Shown: positions 43,778 to 52,758, counted from the stretch's first letter. The stretch: DNA of 64,000 bases from Streptomyces indicus (GCF_900100315.1 NZ_FNFF01000010.1:186001-250000); one strand, 5' to 3'. Translations and numbers: made by a program. The notes: generated by a model from the sequence alone, not told the origin.

Positions 43778-46700
43778 CTACGAGTGCGACCGCAGCAGCG
43801 TGCGCATCGTGCGCATCGCCACCGACAGGTTCGCCAGGTCGAACGAGTCCGAGCCCTGGATCTCGTCCAGGGTGGTCTTCGCGCGGCCCAGGATCGCGGC
43901 GTTCTTCTCCTGCCACTGCTTGAAGCGCTGCTCGGGCGTCGCGCTGCCGTTGCCCACCGACAGGACGTCCTGCGTGAGCGCCGCGTGCGCCGCGTACAGG
44001 TCCTCGCGGATGGCCGCGCGGGCCATCGAGGACCAGCGGTCGGTGCGCGGCAGGGCGCTGATCCGGTCCATCAGCTGCGTGATGGTCAGGCGGTCGGCGA
44101 GGTCGTAGTAGACCTCGGCGACGGCCATCGGGTCCTTGCCCACGCGGTCGGCGATGGCCACGATATCCAGCGTCGGGAACGCCGAGGAGAACCCGGCGAC
44201 GTGCTGCGCCAGCTCCTCCGGCACGTTCGCCGCGGTGAGCTCCTCGAAGATCTGCTGGTACCACTCGAGGTCGGCGCCCCGCAGCAGGTTCGGCAGCTCG
44301 CCCCACACCTGGTGCACGCCCGCGCTGAAGAAGCCGATCGTCTCGGCCAGTTCGAGCGGCTGCGGGCGGTTGTTGAGCATCCAGCGGGTGCCGCGCTCCA
44401 CGAGCCGGCGCGAGTGCAGCCGGATCCGGGTCTGCACGTCGGCCGCGACCGTGTTGTCCAGGGCCTCGACCGCGTCCCACACCCCGGCGAGCCCGAAGAT
44501 CTCGCGGGCCGCGGTGTGCGCCCGTACGACCTCTTCGAGCGAGGCGCCGGTCTCCTCGCGCATCCGGTGCAGGAAGCTGGTGCCGCCCGCGTTGACCGTG
44601 TCGTTCACCAGGACCGTCGTGACGATCTCGCGGCGCAGCGCGTGCGCCTCGATCTGCTCGGTGAACTTCTCGCGCAGCGCGGTCGGGAAGTAGGCGAGCA
44701 GCAGGCTCTGGAGGTACGGGTCGTCGGGCAGCGAGGTGTGGATGAGCTCCTCGGCGACGGTGATCTTCGTGTACGCGAGCAGCACCGCCGTCTCCGGCTG
44801 GGTCAGGCCCTGGTCGCCCGCGAGGCGCTCGCGGATCTGGCGGTCCGTGGGCAGGAACTCCAGAGCCCGGTCGAGCCGGCCCTCGCGGACCAGCGTGCGC
44901 ATGAAGCGCTGCTGGGCGTGGACCATGCTGGAGGACTGCGCGAGGGCGTTGGCCAGGGCGGTGTTCTGCGCGTAGTTGTTGCGCAGCACCAGGCGGCCGA
45001 CCTCGTCGGTCATCTCGGCGAGCAGCTTGTTGCGCTGCTTGACCGTCATGTCCCCGTCGGCCACGACCGCGTTGAGCAGGATCTTGATGTTCACCTCGTG
45101 GTCGGAGGTGTCCACGCCCGCGCTGTTGTCGATGGCGTCGGTGTTGACGCGGCCGCCGGCTTGCGCGAACTCGATGCGGCCGAGCTGGGTCAGGCCCAGG
45201 TTGCCGCCCTCACCGACCACCTTGACGCGCAGGTCCCCGCCGTTGACGCGGATCGCGTCGTTGGCCTTGTCGCCGACGTCGGTGTGCGACTCGACGGAGG
45301 ACTTCACGTACGTGCCGATGCCGCCGTTCCACAGCAGGTCCACGGGCGACTTGAGGATCGCCTGCATCAGCTCGGCCGGGGTCATCTTGGCGACGCCCGA
45401 GTCGATGCCGAGCGCCTCGCGGATGTGCGCGTTGAGCTGGATCGCCTTGGCCGTACGGGGGAAGATCCCGCCGCCCGCGGAGAGCAGCTCGGTGTTGTAG
45501 TCGGCCCAGGAGCTGCGGGGCAGCTCGAACAGGCGGCGGCGCTCGGCGTAGGAGACGGCCGAGTCCGGGTTCGGGTCGATGAAGATGTGCCGGTGGTCGA
45601 AGGCGGCGACCAGGCGGATGTGCTCGGAGAGCAGCATGCCGTTGCCGAAGACGTCACCGCTCATGTCGCCCACGCCGACGACCGTGAAGTCCTCGGTCTG
45701 GGTGTCCACGCCGAGCTCGCGGAAGTGCCGCTTCACGGACTCCCAGGCGCCGCGGGCGGTGATGCCCATGCCCTTGTGGTCGTAGCCCGCCGAGCCGCCG
45801 GAGGCGAAGGCGTCACCGAGCCAGAAGTTGTACGACTCGGCGACCTGGTTGGCGATGTCCGAGAACGTGGCCGTGCCCTTGTCGGCCGCGACGACGAGGT
45901 AGGTGTCCTCCTCGTCGTGGCGTACGACGTCGGCGGGCGGCACGACCTCTCCGGCCACCATGTTGTCGGTGATGTCGAGCAGCGCCGAGATGAAGGTCTT
46001 GTAGCTGGCCACGCCCTCGGCCAGCCACGCGTCACGGTCGACGGCCGGGTCGGGCAGCTGCTTGGCGACGAAGCCGCCCTTGGCGCCGACGGGCACGATG
46101 ACGGTGTTCTTCACCATCTGCGCCTTCACCAGGCCGAGGATCTCCGTACGGAAGTCCTCGCGCCGGTCGGACCAGCGGAGCCCTCCGCGCGCGACCTTGC
46201 CGAAGCGCAGGTGCACGCCTTCGACGCGGGGCGAGTACACCCAGATCTCGTACGCGGGGCGCGGCGCCGGCAGGTCGGGGATGGCCTGCGGGTCGAACTT
46301 CATGGAGACGTACGAGTGCGGCTTGCCGCCCGCGGCCTCCTGGAAGAAGTTCGTGCGCAGGGTCGCCTTGATGACGGTGAGGAAGGACCGCAGGATCCGG
46401 TCCTCGTCGAGCGAGGCGACCTGGTCGAGGGCGCCGTCGAGCTCTTCGAGCAGCCCGTCGGTCAGCTCGGTGCCCGCGCGCTGGCGGTCCGGGGACATCC
46501 GCGCTTCGAAGAGACTGACGAGGAGCCGGGTGGTGTGGACGTTGTTGCGGAGGGTGTCCTCCATGTAGTCCTGGCTGAACGTGGAGCCCGCCTGGCGCAG
46601 GTACTTGGCGTACGCGCGGAGCACCATCGCCTGGCGCCAGCTCAGACCGGCGCGCAGGACGAGGGAGTTGAAGCCGTCGTTCTCGGCCTCGCCCGTCCAC

Positions 46701-48733
46701 ACGGCGGCGAAGGCCTGCTGGAACCGCTCGCGGGCGTCGTCCGCGAGGTAGTCCCCGTTGCCGTTCGCCTTCGGCATGCGCAGGCCGAAGTCGTAGATCC
46801 AGGCGCTCTTGCGGTCGCTGCAACGCAGCTCGTACGGGCGCTCGTCGACGACCTCGCAGCCCAGGCGCTGCAGCACGGGCAGGACCGCGGAGAGCGAGAC
46901 CTGCTCGCCGGTGCGGTAGATCTTGAAGCGGCGCTCGCCGGGTCCGGCGCCGACCGGCTCGTACAGCGAGAGCGCGAAGTCCTGCTCGCTCTTGCCCAGG
47001 GCTTCGAGGTGGACGAGGTCGGCCACCGCGGCGCGCGGCGAGTGGTCGGCCTTGTAGCCCTCCTGGAAGGCGCCCGTGTACTTGCGGAGCAGCTCGGCCG
47101 CGCGCTCCTCGCCGAGCTCGGCGTTGAGCGCCTCGGCGAAGCCGTCGGCCCAGGAGCGGGCGGCGTCGACGAGGCGGGCCTCGATGCGCTCCTTGTCGGC
47201 GTCGGAGAGCTGCGGCAGCTCGGTGCCCGGCGGGACCCGGACGACGAAGTGCAGCCGGGAGAGGATCGACTCGGTGTTCCAGGCGGTGAAGTCGACGCTG
47301 GTGCCGCCGAGTTCCTCCTTGAGGATGTCGATGATCCGCAGCCGCACACCGGTGGTGTAGCGGTCGCGCGGCAGGTAGACGAGGGCCGAGTAGTAGCGGC
47401 CGTACTCGTCCTGGCGCAGGTAGAGCCGCAGCCGGCGGCGCTCCTGGAGGTACAGGACGCTCGTGGTGATCTGGCGCAGCTCGTCGACCGGGGTCTGGAA
47501 GAGCTCGTCGCGCGGGTACGTCTCCAGGATCTGGAGCAGGTCGCGGCCGTCGTGGCTGTTGGGCGAGAAGCCCGCGGCCTTGAGGACCTCGTCGACCTTG
47601 CGGCGGATCACCGGGACGCGGCGCACGGACTCGGTGTACGCGGCCGAGGAGAACAGACCGAGGAAGCGGCGCTCGCCGACGACGTTGCCGTCCGCGTCGA
47701 ACTTCTTCACGCCGACGTAGTCGAGGTAGCTCGGGCGGTGCACAGTGGCGCGGCTGTTGGCCTTGGTGAGCACCAGGATCTTGTGCTCGCGGGCCTTCGC
47801 GCGGGCGTCGGCGGGCAGCCGGCTGAAGGACGGGCTGACCGGGTGGGCCTCGTCGCCGCCCGCGTGCTGCGGGTCGGAGCGCAGGATGCCGAGGCCGGTG
47901 CCGGGCACGGCGGCCAGCGAGTCGTCGTCCGTGAGGTCGTACTCGCGGTAGCCGAGGAAGGTGAAGTGGTCGGCGGCCAGCCAGCGAAGGAGCTCGCGGG
48001 CCTCCTCGATGTCCTGCTCGCGCAGGTCGTCGGCGGTGGGCTCCTGGGGCAGCTCCTCGGCGATCCGCAGCGCCGCGTCGCGCATCTTCTCCCAGTCCTC
48101 GACGGCCTCGCGCACGTCGGACAGGACGCGCAGGAGGTCGGAGGTGATCTGCTTGAGGTCGGCGCGGTCGGTCTCGCGGTCGATCTCTACGTGGATCCAG
48201 GACTCGACGAGCGTTTCATGGCCGGCGTCGGCCGCGGCCTGGGCCGCGGTGTTGTCGGCGATGACCTCGATCAGCTTGCCGGTGACATCACGGCGCACGA
48301 CCACCTGCGGGTGGATGACGACGTGGATGCCGCGGCCCTGCCGGGACAGCTCGTTGGTCACCGAGTCCACGAGGAAGGGCATGTCGTCGGTGACGACCTC
48401 GACGACCGAGTGGCTGGAGGTCCAGCCGTTCTCCTCGACGGTCGGGGTGTGCACCCGGACGTTGGCGGTGCCCTGCGGCCGGTTCTCGGCGAGGCGGTAG
48501 TGCGAAAGCGCGGCACCGAAGACGTCGACCGGGTCGCGGTCGGTGAGGTCCTCGGGGGCGGTGTGCAGGTAGTAGCGCTGGAGATACGTGAGGACGGTGT
48601 CGCCGACAGCACTGTCCGCGGTGCCCTCCCTCGCAGCGCCGGTCGGAAGGTGACCTCCGACCGGGCTGTGCTCAGCGACCCGGGCGGCCCTCGCGAGCAG
48701 CTCGGCCTTGGCTTCGTCCAGCTTGGTCTGCAT
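43778..48733 (-). CDS. gdh: NAD-specific glutamate dehydrogenase, large (180 kDa) type
   Basis: 1651 residues, the size known for the Streptomyces GDH-180 class. It oxidatively deaminates glutamate to 2-oxoglutarate with NAD+. The long N-terminal region contains ACT-like segments (DMPFLVDSVTNEL near the start). The catalytic core shows RGGLRWSDRREDFRTEILGLVKAQMVKNT, seen here as GGLRWSDR, MVKNTVIVPVGAKGGF with the catalytic Lys, and VGDMSGDVFGNGML in the dinucleotide domain. ATG 48733 is preferred over the longer frame start at 48787 because AGAGGAC precedes it. It stands alone between a terminator and a long divergent intergenic region. It is catabolic and unrelated to the envelope locus. 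Confidence 0.95.
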   Translation of the reverse strand: MQTKLDEAKAELLARAARVAEHSPVGGHLPTGAAREGTADSAVGDTVLTYLQRYYLHTAPEDLTDRDPVDVFGAALSHYRLAENRPQGTANVRVHTPTVEENGWTSSHSVVEVVTDDMPFLVDSVTNELSRQGRGIHVVIHPQVVVRRDVTGKLIEVIADNTAAQAAADAGHETLVESWIHVEIDRETDRADLKQITSDLLRVLSDVREAVEDWEKMRDAALRIAEELPQEPTADDLREQDIEEARELLRWLAADHFTFLGYREYDLTDDDSLAAVPGTGLGILRSDPQHAGGDEAHPVSPSFSRLPADARAKAREHKILVLTKANSRATVHRPSYLDYVGVKKFDADGNVVGERRFLGLFSSAAYTESVRRVPVIRRKVDEVLKAAGFSPNSHDGRDLLQILETYPRDELFQTPVDELRQITTSVLYLQERRRLRLYLRQDEYGRYYSALVYLPRDRYTTGVRLRIIDILKEELGGTSVDFTAWNTESILSRLHFVVRVPPGTELPQLSDADKERIEARLVDAARSWADGFAEALNAELGEERAAELLRKYTGAFQEGYKADHSPRAAVADLVHLEALGKSEQDFALSLYEPVGAGPGERRFKIYRTGEQVSLSAVLPVLQRLGCEVVDERPYELRCSDRKSAWIYDFGLRMPKANGNGDYLADDARERFQQAFAAVWTGEAENDGFNSLVLRAGLSWRQAMVLRAYAKYLRQAGSTFSQDYMEDTLRNNVHTTRLLVSLFEARMSPDRQRAGTELTDGLLEELDGALDQVASLDEDRILRSFLTVIKATLRTNFFQEAAGGKPHSYVSMKFDPQAIPDLPAPRPAYEIWVYSPRVEGVHLRFGKVARGGLRWSDRREDFRTEILGLVKAQMVKNTVIVPVGAKGGFVAKQLPDPAVDRDAWLAEGVASYKTFISALLDITDNMVAGEVVPPADVVRHDEEDTYLVVAADKGTATFSDIANQVAESYNFWLGDAFASGGSAGYDHKGMGITARGAWESVKRHFRELGVDTQTEDFTVVGVGDMSGDVFGNGMLLSEHIRLVAAFDHRHIFIDPNPDSAVSYAERRRLFELPRSSWADYNTELLSAGGGIFPRTAKAIQLNAHIREALGIDSGVAKMTPAELMQAILKSPVDLLWNGGIGTYVKSSVESHTDVGDKANDAIRVNGGDLRVKVVGEGGNLGLTQLGRIEFAQAGGRVNTDAIDNSAGVDTSDHEVNIKILLNAVVADGDMTVKQRNKLLAEMTDEVGRLVLRNNYAQNTALANALAQSSSMVHAQQRFMRTLVREGRLDRALEFLPTDRQIRERLAGDQGLTQPETAVLLAYTKITVAEELIHTSLPDDPYLQSLLLAYFPTALREKFTEQIEAHALRREIVTTVLVNDTVNAGGTSFLHRMREETGASLEEVVRAHTAAREIFGLAGVWDAVEALDNTVAADVQTRIRLHSRRLVERGTRWMLNNRPQPLELAETIGFFSAGVHQVWGELPNLLRGADLEWYQQIFEELTAANVPEELAQHVAGFSSAFPTLDIVAIADRVGKDPMAVAEVYYDLADRLTITQLMDRISALPRTDRWSSMARAAIREDLYAAHAALTQDVLSVGNGSATPEQRFKQWQEKNAAILGRAKTTLDEIQGSDSFDLANLSVAMRTMRTLLRSHS

Positions 48734-49298
48734 GTCCTCTGGCTCCTGTCGCGCGCCGTTGCGTGACGTAGAAGGAAGTGTGATCACTCATGACAATTAC
48801 GGCACAACGTCGCGACTCGGGGTGGTGGGTCGCAGTCGACGGTATGCCGTGGTCGGAAAGGCGAGGGGCGTAACCGGCCAATATGGTGGGCGCGCCCCGG
48901 AGGATCCCAGCGGCCTCCCGCGCCCGGCGGTCGGCCGGGCGAAGGCAGGGGGCACCGGCGCCCCCGCGGCTTATCGCACTGATCACGCCCTACAGGCTAT
49001 CGCCCTGAGGAGGGGGACCGTCATGGGCCGTATGTGTACAAAAGCTGGGGGCGAACTTTGACAGTCTGGACAGCGACGCGGCGGCCGTACGCGGCGTAAC
49101 GGGCGCATCTTCGGACCGCGCCCGGTGGACGCGGCGCCCGCACCGGAGTGCGCGATCGAGCCGTACCACCCCGTGGATCGGCCCGCGCCCCCTTGGCAAA
49201 GGCGCCCCGGCGATGCACGTTGGCCGGGACGGCCCGGGCCGTCCCACCGGGCGCCCGGGAGCGGATCTTCGAACCATCCGAGGGGAGCGGGAGCGGAG
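48734..49298. promoter_or_regulatory. 565-base divergent intergenic region
   Basis: This lies between gdh (minus) and the DJ-1/PfpI gene (plus). The gdh-proximal part (48780-48900) is AT-richer and should hold the gdh promoter. A 20-base perfect palindrome lies at 49226-49245. The open frames that cross it have no ribosome sites or recognisable product, so no gene is called. Confidence 0.5.
49226..49245. repeat. 20-base perfect palindrome
   Basis: GGGACGGCCC followed directly by GGGCCGTCCC, 54 bases upstream of the DJ-1/PfpI start. It could be an operator or cruciform; very high GC makes chance more likely than its length suggests. Confidence 0.6.
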
Positions 49299-49865
49299 AT
49301 GAGCGCCAAAATCCTGATCGTGACCGGCGACGCGGCGGAGTCCCTGGAGGTCCTCTACCCCTACCAGCGGCTGCGCGAAGAGGGCTACGACGTGCACATC
49401 GCGGCACCGGCCCGCAAGAAGCTCCAGTTCGTGGTGCACGACTTCGAGCCGGGCTTCGACACGTACACCGAGAAGCCTGGCTACACCTGGCCCGCGGACC
49501 TGGCCTTCTCCGAGGTGGACCCCGGGCAGTACGTGGCCCTGGTGATCCCGGGCGGACGCGCGCCCGAGTATCTGCGCAACGACCCGGAACTCCGCAAGAT
49601 CCTCAAGTCCTTCTTCGACACGGACAAGCCGGTGGCGCAGATCTGCCACGGCCCGCTGCTCACGGCGGCCATCGGCAGCCTGAGCGGCCGCCGCGTCACG
49701 GCGTATCCCGCCCTGGAGCTGGACATGCAGTCGGCGGGGGCGACCTTCCAGGACGCGGAGGCCGTGGTGGACGGCACGCTGGTCTCCGCGCGCGCCTGGC
49801 CGGACCACTCGCGGTGGATGCGCGAGTTCCTGACGGTGCTGCGGGCGAAGGCTCCGGTGACCTGA
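49299..49865 (+). CDS. DJ-1/PfpI family protein
   Basis: A 188-residue cytoplasmic protein of the class I glutamine amidotransferase-like fold. The nucleophile elbow is AQICHGPLL with Cys116, and the conserved Glu lies at about residue 17 (AAESLEVLYP). LVIPGGRAPEYLR and the closing ARAWPDHSRWMREF are typical of PfpI-like proteins, which include proteases, glyoxalase III-type deglycases and stress proteins. The exact activity is uncertain. ATG 49299 follows GGGAGCGGAG. The last 32 bases of the gene and those after the stop form a tandem duplication (49830-49893). Confidence 0.9.
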   Translation: MSAKILIVTGDAAESLEVLYPYQRLREEGYDVHIAAPARKKLQFVVHDFEPGFDTYTEKPGYTWPADLAFSEVDPGQYVALVIPGGRAPEYLRNDPELRKILKSFFDTDKPVAQICHGPLLTAAIGSLSGRRVTAYPALELDMQSAGATFQDAEAVVDGTLVSARAWPDHSRWMREFLTVLRAKAPVT

Positions 49866-49893
49866 CGGCGCTGCGGACGAAGGCCCCGGTGAC
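49830..49893 (+). repeat. 32-bp tandem duplication spanning a stop codon
   Basis: Units 49830-49861 and 49862-49893 differ at only a few positions. The TGA of the PfpI gene (49863-49865) is at the start of unit 2; in unit 1 the same TGA is out of frame. Confidence 0.88.
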
Positions 49894-50007
49894 CCGACCT
49901 TCCGGGGCGGTCCCGGCCCGGCGGCCCGCGCGAGACCGGTGCGGCACCGGCCCGGCAGCCCATGGGAGCCCTGCAGCCCACGCGTACCCGCCGGGCTGCG
50001 CGGGCCC

Positions 50008-50667
50008 TCAGGCCACCAGCCGCTCCGCCTCGGCCACTGCGTCGGCGAGGGTGTCCACCACGGGCACCCCCGCCGCGGCGAGGCTGGCCCGGCTGTGCGA
50101 ACCCCCGGTGTAGAGCACGGCCCGCGCCCCGACATGCGCCGCGGCCAGCGCGTCGTCCACCGCGTCGCCGATCACGACGGCGCAGGCGGGGTCGACCGCG
50201 GGCAGCGCAGCCAGATGGCGCGCCATCTGGAGCGCCTTGCCGTCCGTCGAATCCCCCACGCGCCCGTCCACGCGCACGAACCGCCCCTCGATCCCGTGCG
50301 TCCGCACGATCGGAAGCAGCCGGTCGTGCGGAGCGAGCGAGCACATCGACTGGGTCAGACCGGCGTCCTGCCACTCACCGAGAAGCCGGCTCGCCCCGTC
50401 GGCCAGGCCGGAGGACTCGGCGAACGCCCAGTAGTGCCGGTGGAAGGCCTCGTCCATGACCACCCACTCCTCGTCGGTGGGCAGCCGGCCCATGAGCCGC
50501 TCGTAGAACCTGGGCACGGGCACGCAGTACAGCTCGCGGTACCGCTCGAGCGTGATGGGCGCGAGCCCGATCTCGGCGAACGACGCATTGGTGGCCTGGA
50601 TGACCGCGTCGATGTCGTGGAACAGCGTCCCGTTCCAGTCCCAGACGATGTGCGCTTGCTTCCCCAT
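50008..50667 (-). CDS. HAD-family hydrolase
   Basis: A 219-residue cytoplasmic phosphatase-like protein. Motif I is VWDWNGTLF with nucleophile Asp10; the usual second Asp is Asn12. Motif II/III elements are CSLAPHDRL and DSTDGKALQMA, with the Lys, and motif IV is CAVVIGDAVDDALAA. A helical cap lies between about 15 and 80. The overall pattern is phosphoglycolate-phosphatase-like, but the substrate is unknown. ATG 50667 is the first Met before the motif. It is divergent from the flavin monooxygenase gene, with promoter-like repeats between them. Confidence 0.9.
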   Translation of the reverse strand: MGKQAHIVWDWNGTLFHDIDAVIQATNASFAEIGLAPITLERYRELYCVPVPRFYERLMGRLPTDEEWVVMDEAFHRHYWAFAESSGLADGASRLLGEWQDAGLTQSMCSLAPHDRLLPIVRTHGIEGRFVRVDGRVGDSTDGKALQMARHLAALPAVDPACAVVIGDAVDDALAAAHVGARAVLYTGGSHSRASLAAAGVPVVDTLADAVAEAERLVA

Positions 50668-50707
50668 GCGACGACCGTACCCACTCCCACCGACAACCCC
50701 GCTCGGG

Positions 50708-50750
50708 GCCGGGGAATACCCGTGCGCTCCGAGCCGGGGAATACCCGTGC
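50708..50750. repeat. 18-bp direct repeat upstream of the flavin monooxygenase gene
   Basis: GCCGGGGAATACCCGTGC occurs at 50708-50725 and again at 50733-50750, a 25-base period. The core GGGAATACCC is nearly self-complementary. The 20-60 base distance before the -10 element suits regulator sites. Confidence 0.75.
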
Positions 50751-50769
50751 CCAGCTCGCCGTTCGCTGA

Positions 50770-50787
50770 TATAGTTGAACAATCAAC
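50770..50787 (+). promoter_or_regulatory. -10 element with overlapping MarR-type operator
   Basis: TATAGT (50770-50775) fits a -10 hexamer. GTTGA-ACAA-TCAAC (50774-50787) is an inverted repeat of the kind bound by MarR/SlyA-family regulators, covering the -10 end and the likely transcription start. The ribosome site GAAGGTGAG and ATG 50809 follow. Confidence 0.65.
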
Positions 50788-50808
50788 AACAAGCGAAGGT
50801 GAGCAGCC

Positions 50809-51942
50809 ATGCAGTTCGGGATCTTCACCGTCGGCGACGTCACGGTCGACCCGACCACCGGTCGCGCCCCCAGCGAGCACGAGCGGATCAAGGCGATGCT
50901 GGCCATCGCGCTCAAGGCGGAAGAGGTCGGTCTGGACGTCTTCGCGACCGGCGAGCACCACAACCCGCCGTTCGTCCCGTCCTCGCCCACGACGATGCTC
51001 GGCTACATCGCCGCCCGCACCGAGAACCTGATCCTGTCCACCTCCACGACCTTGATCACCACCAACGACCCGGTGAAGATCGCCGAGGACTTCGCGATGC
51101 TCCAGCACATCGCGGACGGCAGGGTCGACGTCATGATGGGCCGCGGCAACACCGGCCCGGTCTACCCGTGGTTCGGCAAGGACATCCGCGACGGCATCGA
51201 CCTCGCCGTCGAGAACTACGCCCTTCTGCGCCGCCTCTGGGACGAGGACGTGGTGACCTGGAAGGGCAAGTTCCGTACCCCGCTGCAGTCCTTCACGTCC
51301 ACGCCGCGCCCGCTCGACGGGGTCGCACCGTTCGTCTGGCACGGCTCGATCCGCTCCCCCGAGATCGCCGAGCAGGCCGCGTACTACGGCGACGGCTTCT
51401 TCCACAACAACATCTTCTGGCCGACCTCCCACACGAAGCAGATGGTGAACCTCTACCGGCAGCGCTACGCCCACTACGGGCACGGCACCCCGGAGCAGGC
51501 GATCGTCGGCCTCGGCGGCCAGGTGTTCATGCGCAAGAACTCGCAGGACGCGGTGCGCGAGTTCCGCCCGTACTTCGACAACGCACCGGTGTACGGACAC
51601 GGCCCGTCGCTCGAGGAGTTCACCTCCCAGACCCCGCTGACCGTGGGCTCCCCGCAGGAGGTCATCGAACGGACGCTGTCCTTCCGGGAGTACGTGGGCG
51701 ACTACCAGCGCCAGCTCTTCCTGATGGACCACGCGGGCCTGCCCCTGAAGACCGTCCTGGAGCAGCTGGACCTGCTCGGCGAGGAGGTCGTCCCGGTACT
51801 GCGCAAGGAGTTCGCGAACCTCAAGCCGGCGAACGTGCCGGACGCACCGACGCACGCGGCCCGGGTGGCCGCGAAGTCGGCCGCCACGCCGTCCGCCGAG
51901 TCGTCCGCCAAGTCTGCTGCCCCCGAAGGGAGTTCGAAGTGA
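50809..51942 (+). CDS. LLM-class flavin-dependent oxidoreductase (CE1758 type)
   Basis: A 377-residue luciferase-like monooxygenase. It has a TIM-barrel with ALKAEEVGLDVFATGEHHNPPF (landmark FATGEHH), LSTSTTLITTNDPVKIAEDFAM (TTNDPVKIAED), GRVDVMMGRGNTGPVYPWFG (MMGRGNTG) and WHGSIRSPE, and a short disordered Ala/Ser tail. By family it uses FMNH2 supplied by a reductase to oxygenate an organic substrate. The next gene is just such a flavin reductase and overlaps it (GTGA at 51939), so the two form a two-component system. Regulation by a MarR-type protein is suggested by the operator over its promoter. The substrate is unknown. Confidence 0.93.
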   Translation: MQFGIFTVGDVTVDPTTGRAPSEHERIKAMLAIALKAEEVGLDVFATGEHHNPPFVPSSPTTMLGYIAARTENLILSTSTTLITTNDPVKIAEDFAMLQHIADGRVDVMMGRGNTGPVYPWFGKDIRDGIDLAVENYALLRRLWDEDVVTWKGKFRTPLQSFTSTPRPLDGVAPFVWHGSIRSPEIAEQAAYYGDGFFHNNIFWPTSHTKQMVNLYRQRYAHYGHGTPEQAIVGLGGQVFMRKNSQDAVREFRPYFDNAPVYGHGPSLEEFTSQTPLTVGSPQEVIERTLSFREYVGDYQRQLFLMDHAGLPLKTVLEQLDLLGEEVVPVLRKEFANLKPANVPDAPTHAARVAAKSAATPSAESSAKSAAPEGSSK

Positions 51943-52637
51943 AGCTCGTCGTCGTCTCGGCCGGGCTGAGCTCCCCGTCGTCCACGCGGCTCCTGGCCGA
52001 CCGCCTCGCGGCGGCGACCGTGGCGGGCGTGGACGCCGGGGTCGAGGTCGAGGTCGTCGAACTGCGCGACCTCGCCACGGAGATCGCCCAGCACTTCGTC
52101 ACCGGTTTCCCGCCGGCCCGGCTCGCCGCCGCGCTCGACGCGGTGGCGGCGGCCGACGGACTGATCGCGGTCACGCCGGTCTTCGCCGCGTCGTACAGCG
52201 GCCTGTTCAAGTCGTTCTTCGACGTCATCGACAAGGACGCCCTGACGGGCAAGCCGGTGCTCGTCGCCGCCACCGGCGGCACGGCCCGCCACTCGCTGGT
52301 CACCGAGCACGCGCTGCGTCCGCTGTTCACGTACCTGCGCGCCCTCGTCCTGCCGACCGCCGTGTACGCGGCCTCGGAGGACTGGGGCGAGGAGGGTCTT
52401 GCGCAGCGGATCACCCGCGCGGGCCGGGAGCTGGCGCGCTTCATGGCGCCCGGCGGCACCGCGGCGGACTCGGACCCCGCTCAGGACACAGCTCGGAACA
52501 CCGCTCCGGACGTCGACACGGCCGCGGCCATCGCGCCCCGCTCGCTGCACGGCGCGATCACCTCGGTGGACCCGGCGGACGGCTTCGAGGTGGTCCCGTT
52601 CGCGGAGCGTCTGGCGGCGCTGCGTCCGGCCGAGTAG
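51939..52637 (+). CDS. NAD(P)H-dependent FMN reductase (CE1759 type)
   Basis: A 232-residue flavodoxin-like protein: VVVSAGLSSPSSTRLLAD (phosphate loop for FMN), LIAVTPVFAASYSGLFKSFFD, KPVLVAATGGTARHSL, and YAASEDWG. This is the reductase partner usually encoded next to CE1758-type monooxygenases; it supplies reduced FMN. GTG 51939 is favoured because it overlaps the upstream stop and GAAGGGAG sits before it. The insertion at about 170-195 (Asp/Ala/Thr-rich) is low complexity. Confidence 0.92.
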   Translation: MKLVVVSAGLSSPSSTRLLADRLAAATVAGVDAGVEVEVVELRDLATEIAQHFVTGFPPARLAAALDAVAAADGLIAVTPVFAASYSGLFKSFFDVIDKDALTGKPVLVAATGGTARHSLVTEHALRPLFTYLRALVLPTAVYAASEDWGEEGLAQRITRAGRELARFMAPGGTAADSDPAQDTARNTAPDVDTAAAIAPRSLHGAITSVDPADGFEVVPFAERLAALRPAE

Positions 52638-52704
52638 CCGGGTCTGGTACGGGGGTCGTGGGCCCCACAGCCCACAGTCAGTTTTCCCAGGCCCCCGAAA
52701 CAGT

Positions 52705-52758
52705 CCCCTCCCGCCCGGGGGCCGAAGCCCTTTCCAGGCTATCGGGGCCCACTGACAA
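52705..52758 (-). repeat. dispersed element copy B with RecA-NDp-type promoter signature
   Basis: The 54-base partner of 25356-25408. On the minus strand TTGTCAGTG (52758-52750), 8 bases, then TAGCCT (52741-52736), followed by GGAAAGGGCTTCGGCC. It points into the 3' end of the FMN-reductase gene, so it would give an antisense RNA if active. No minus-strand gene follows. Confidence 0.8.

Noticed and set aside
43748..48766. Antisense open frame of 1672 codons opposite gdh
   Set aside because: Mirror of the GDH gene. The length reflects absence of AT-rich stop codons, not coding.
48780..49298. Small genes in the gdh-PfpI intergenic region
   Set aside because: Open frames there have Arg/Pro/Gly-rich products, no ribosome sites and no recognisable motifs.
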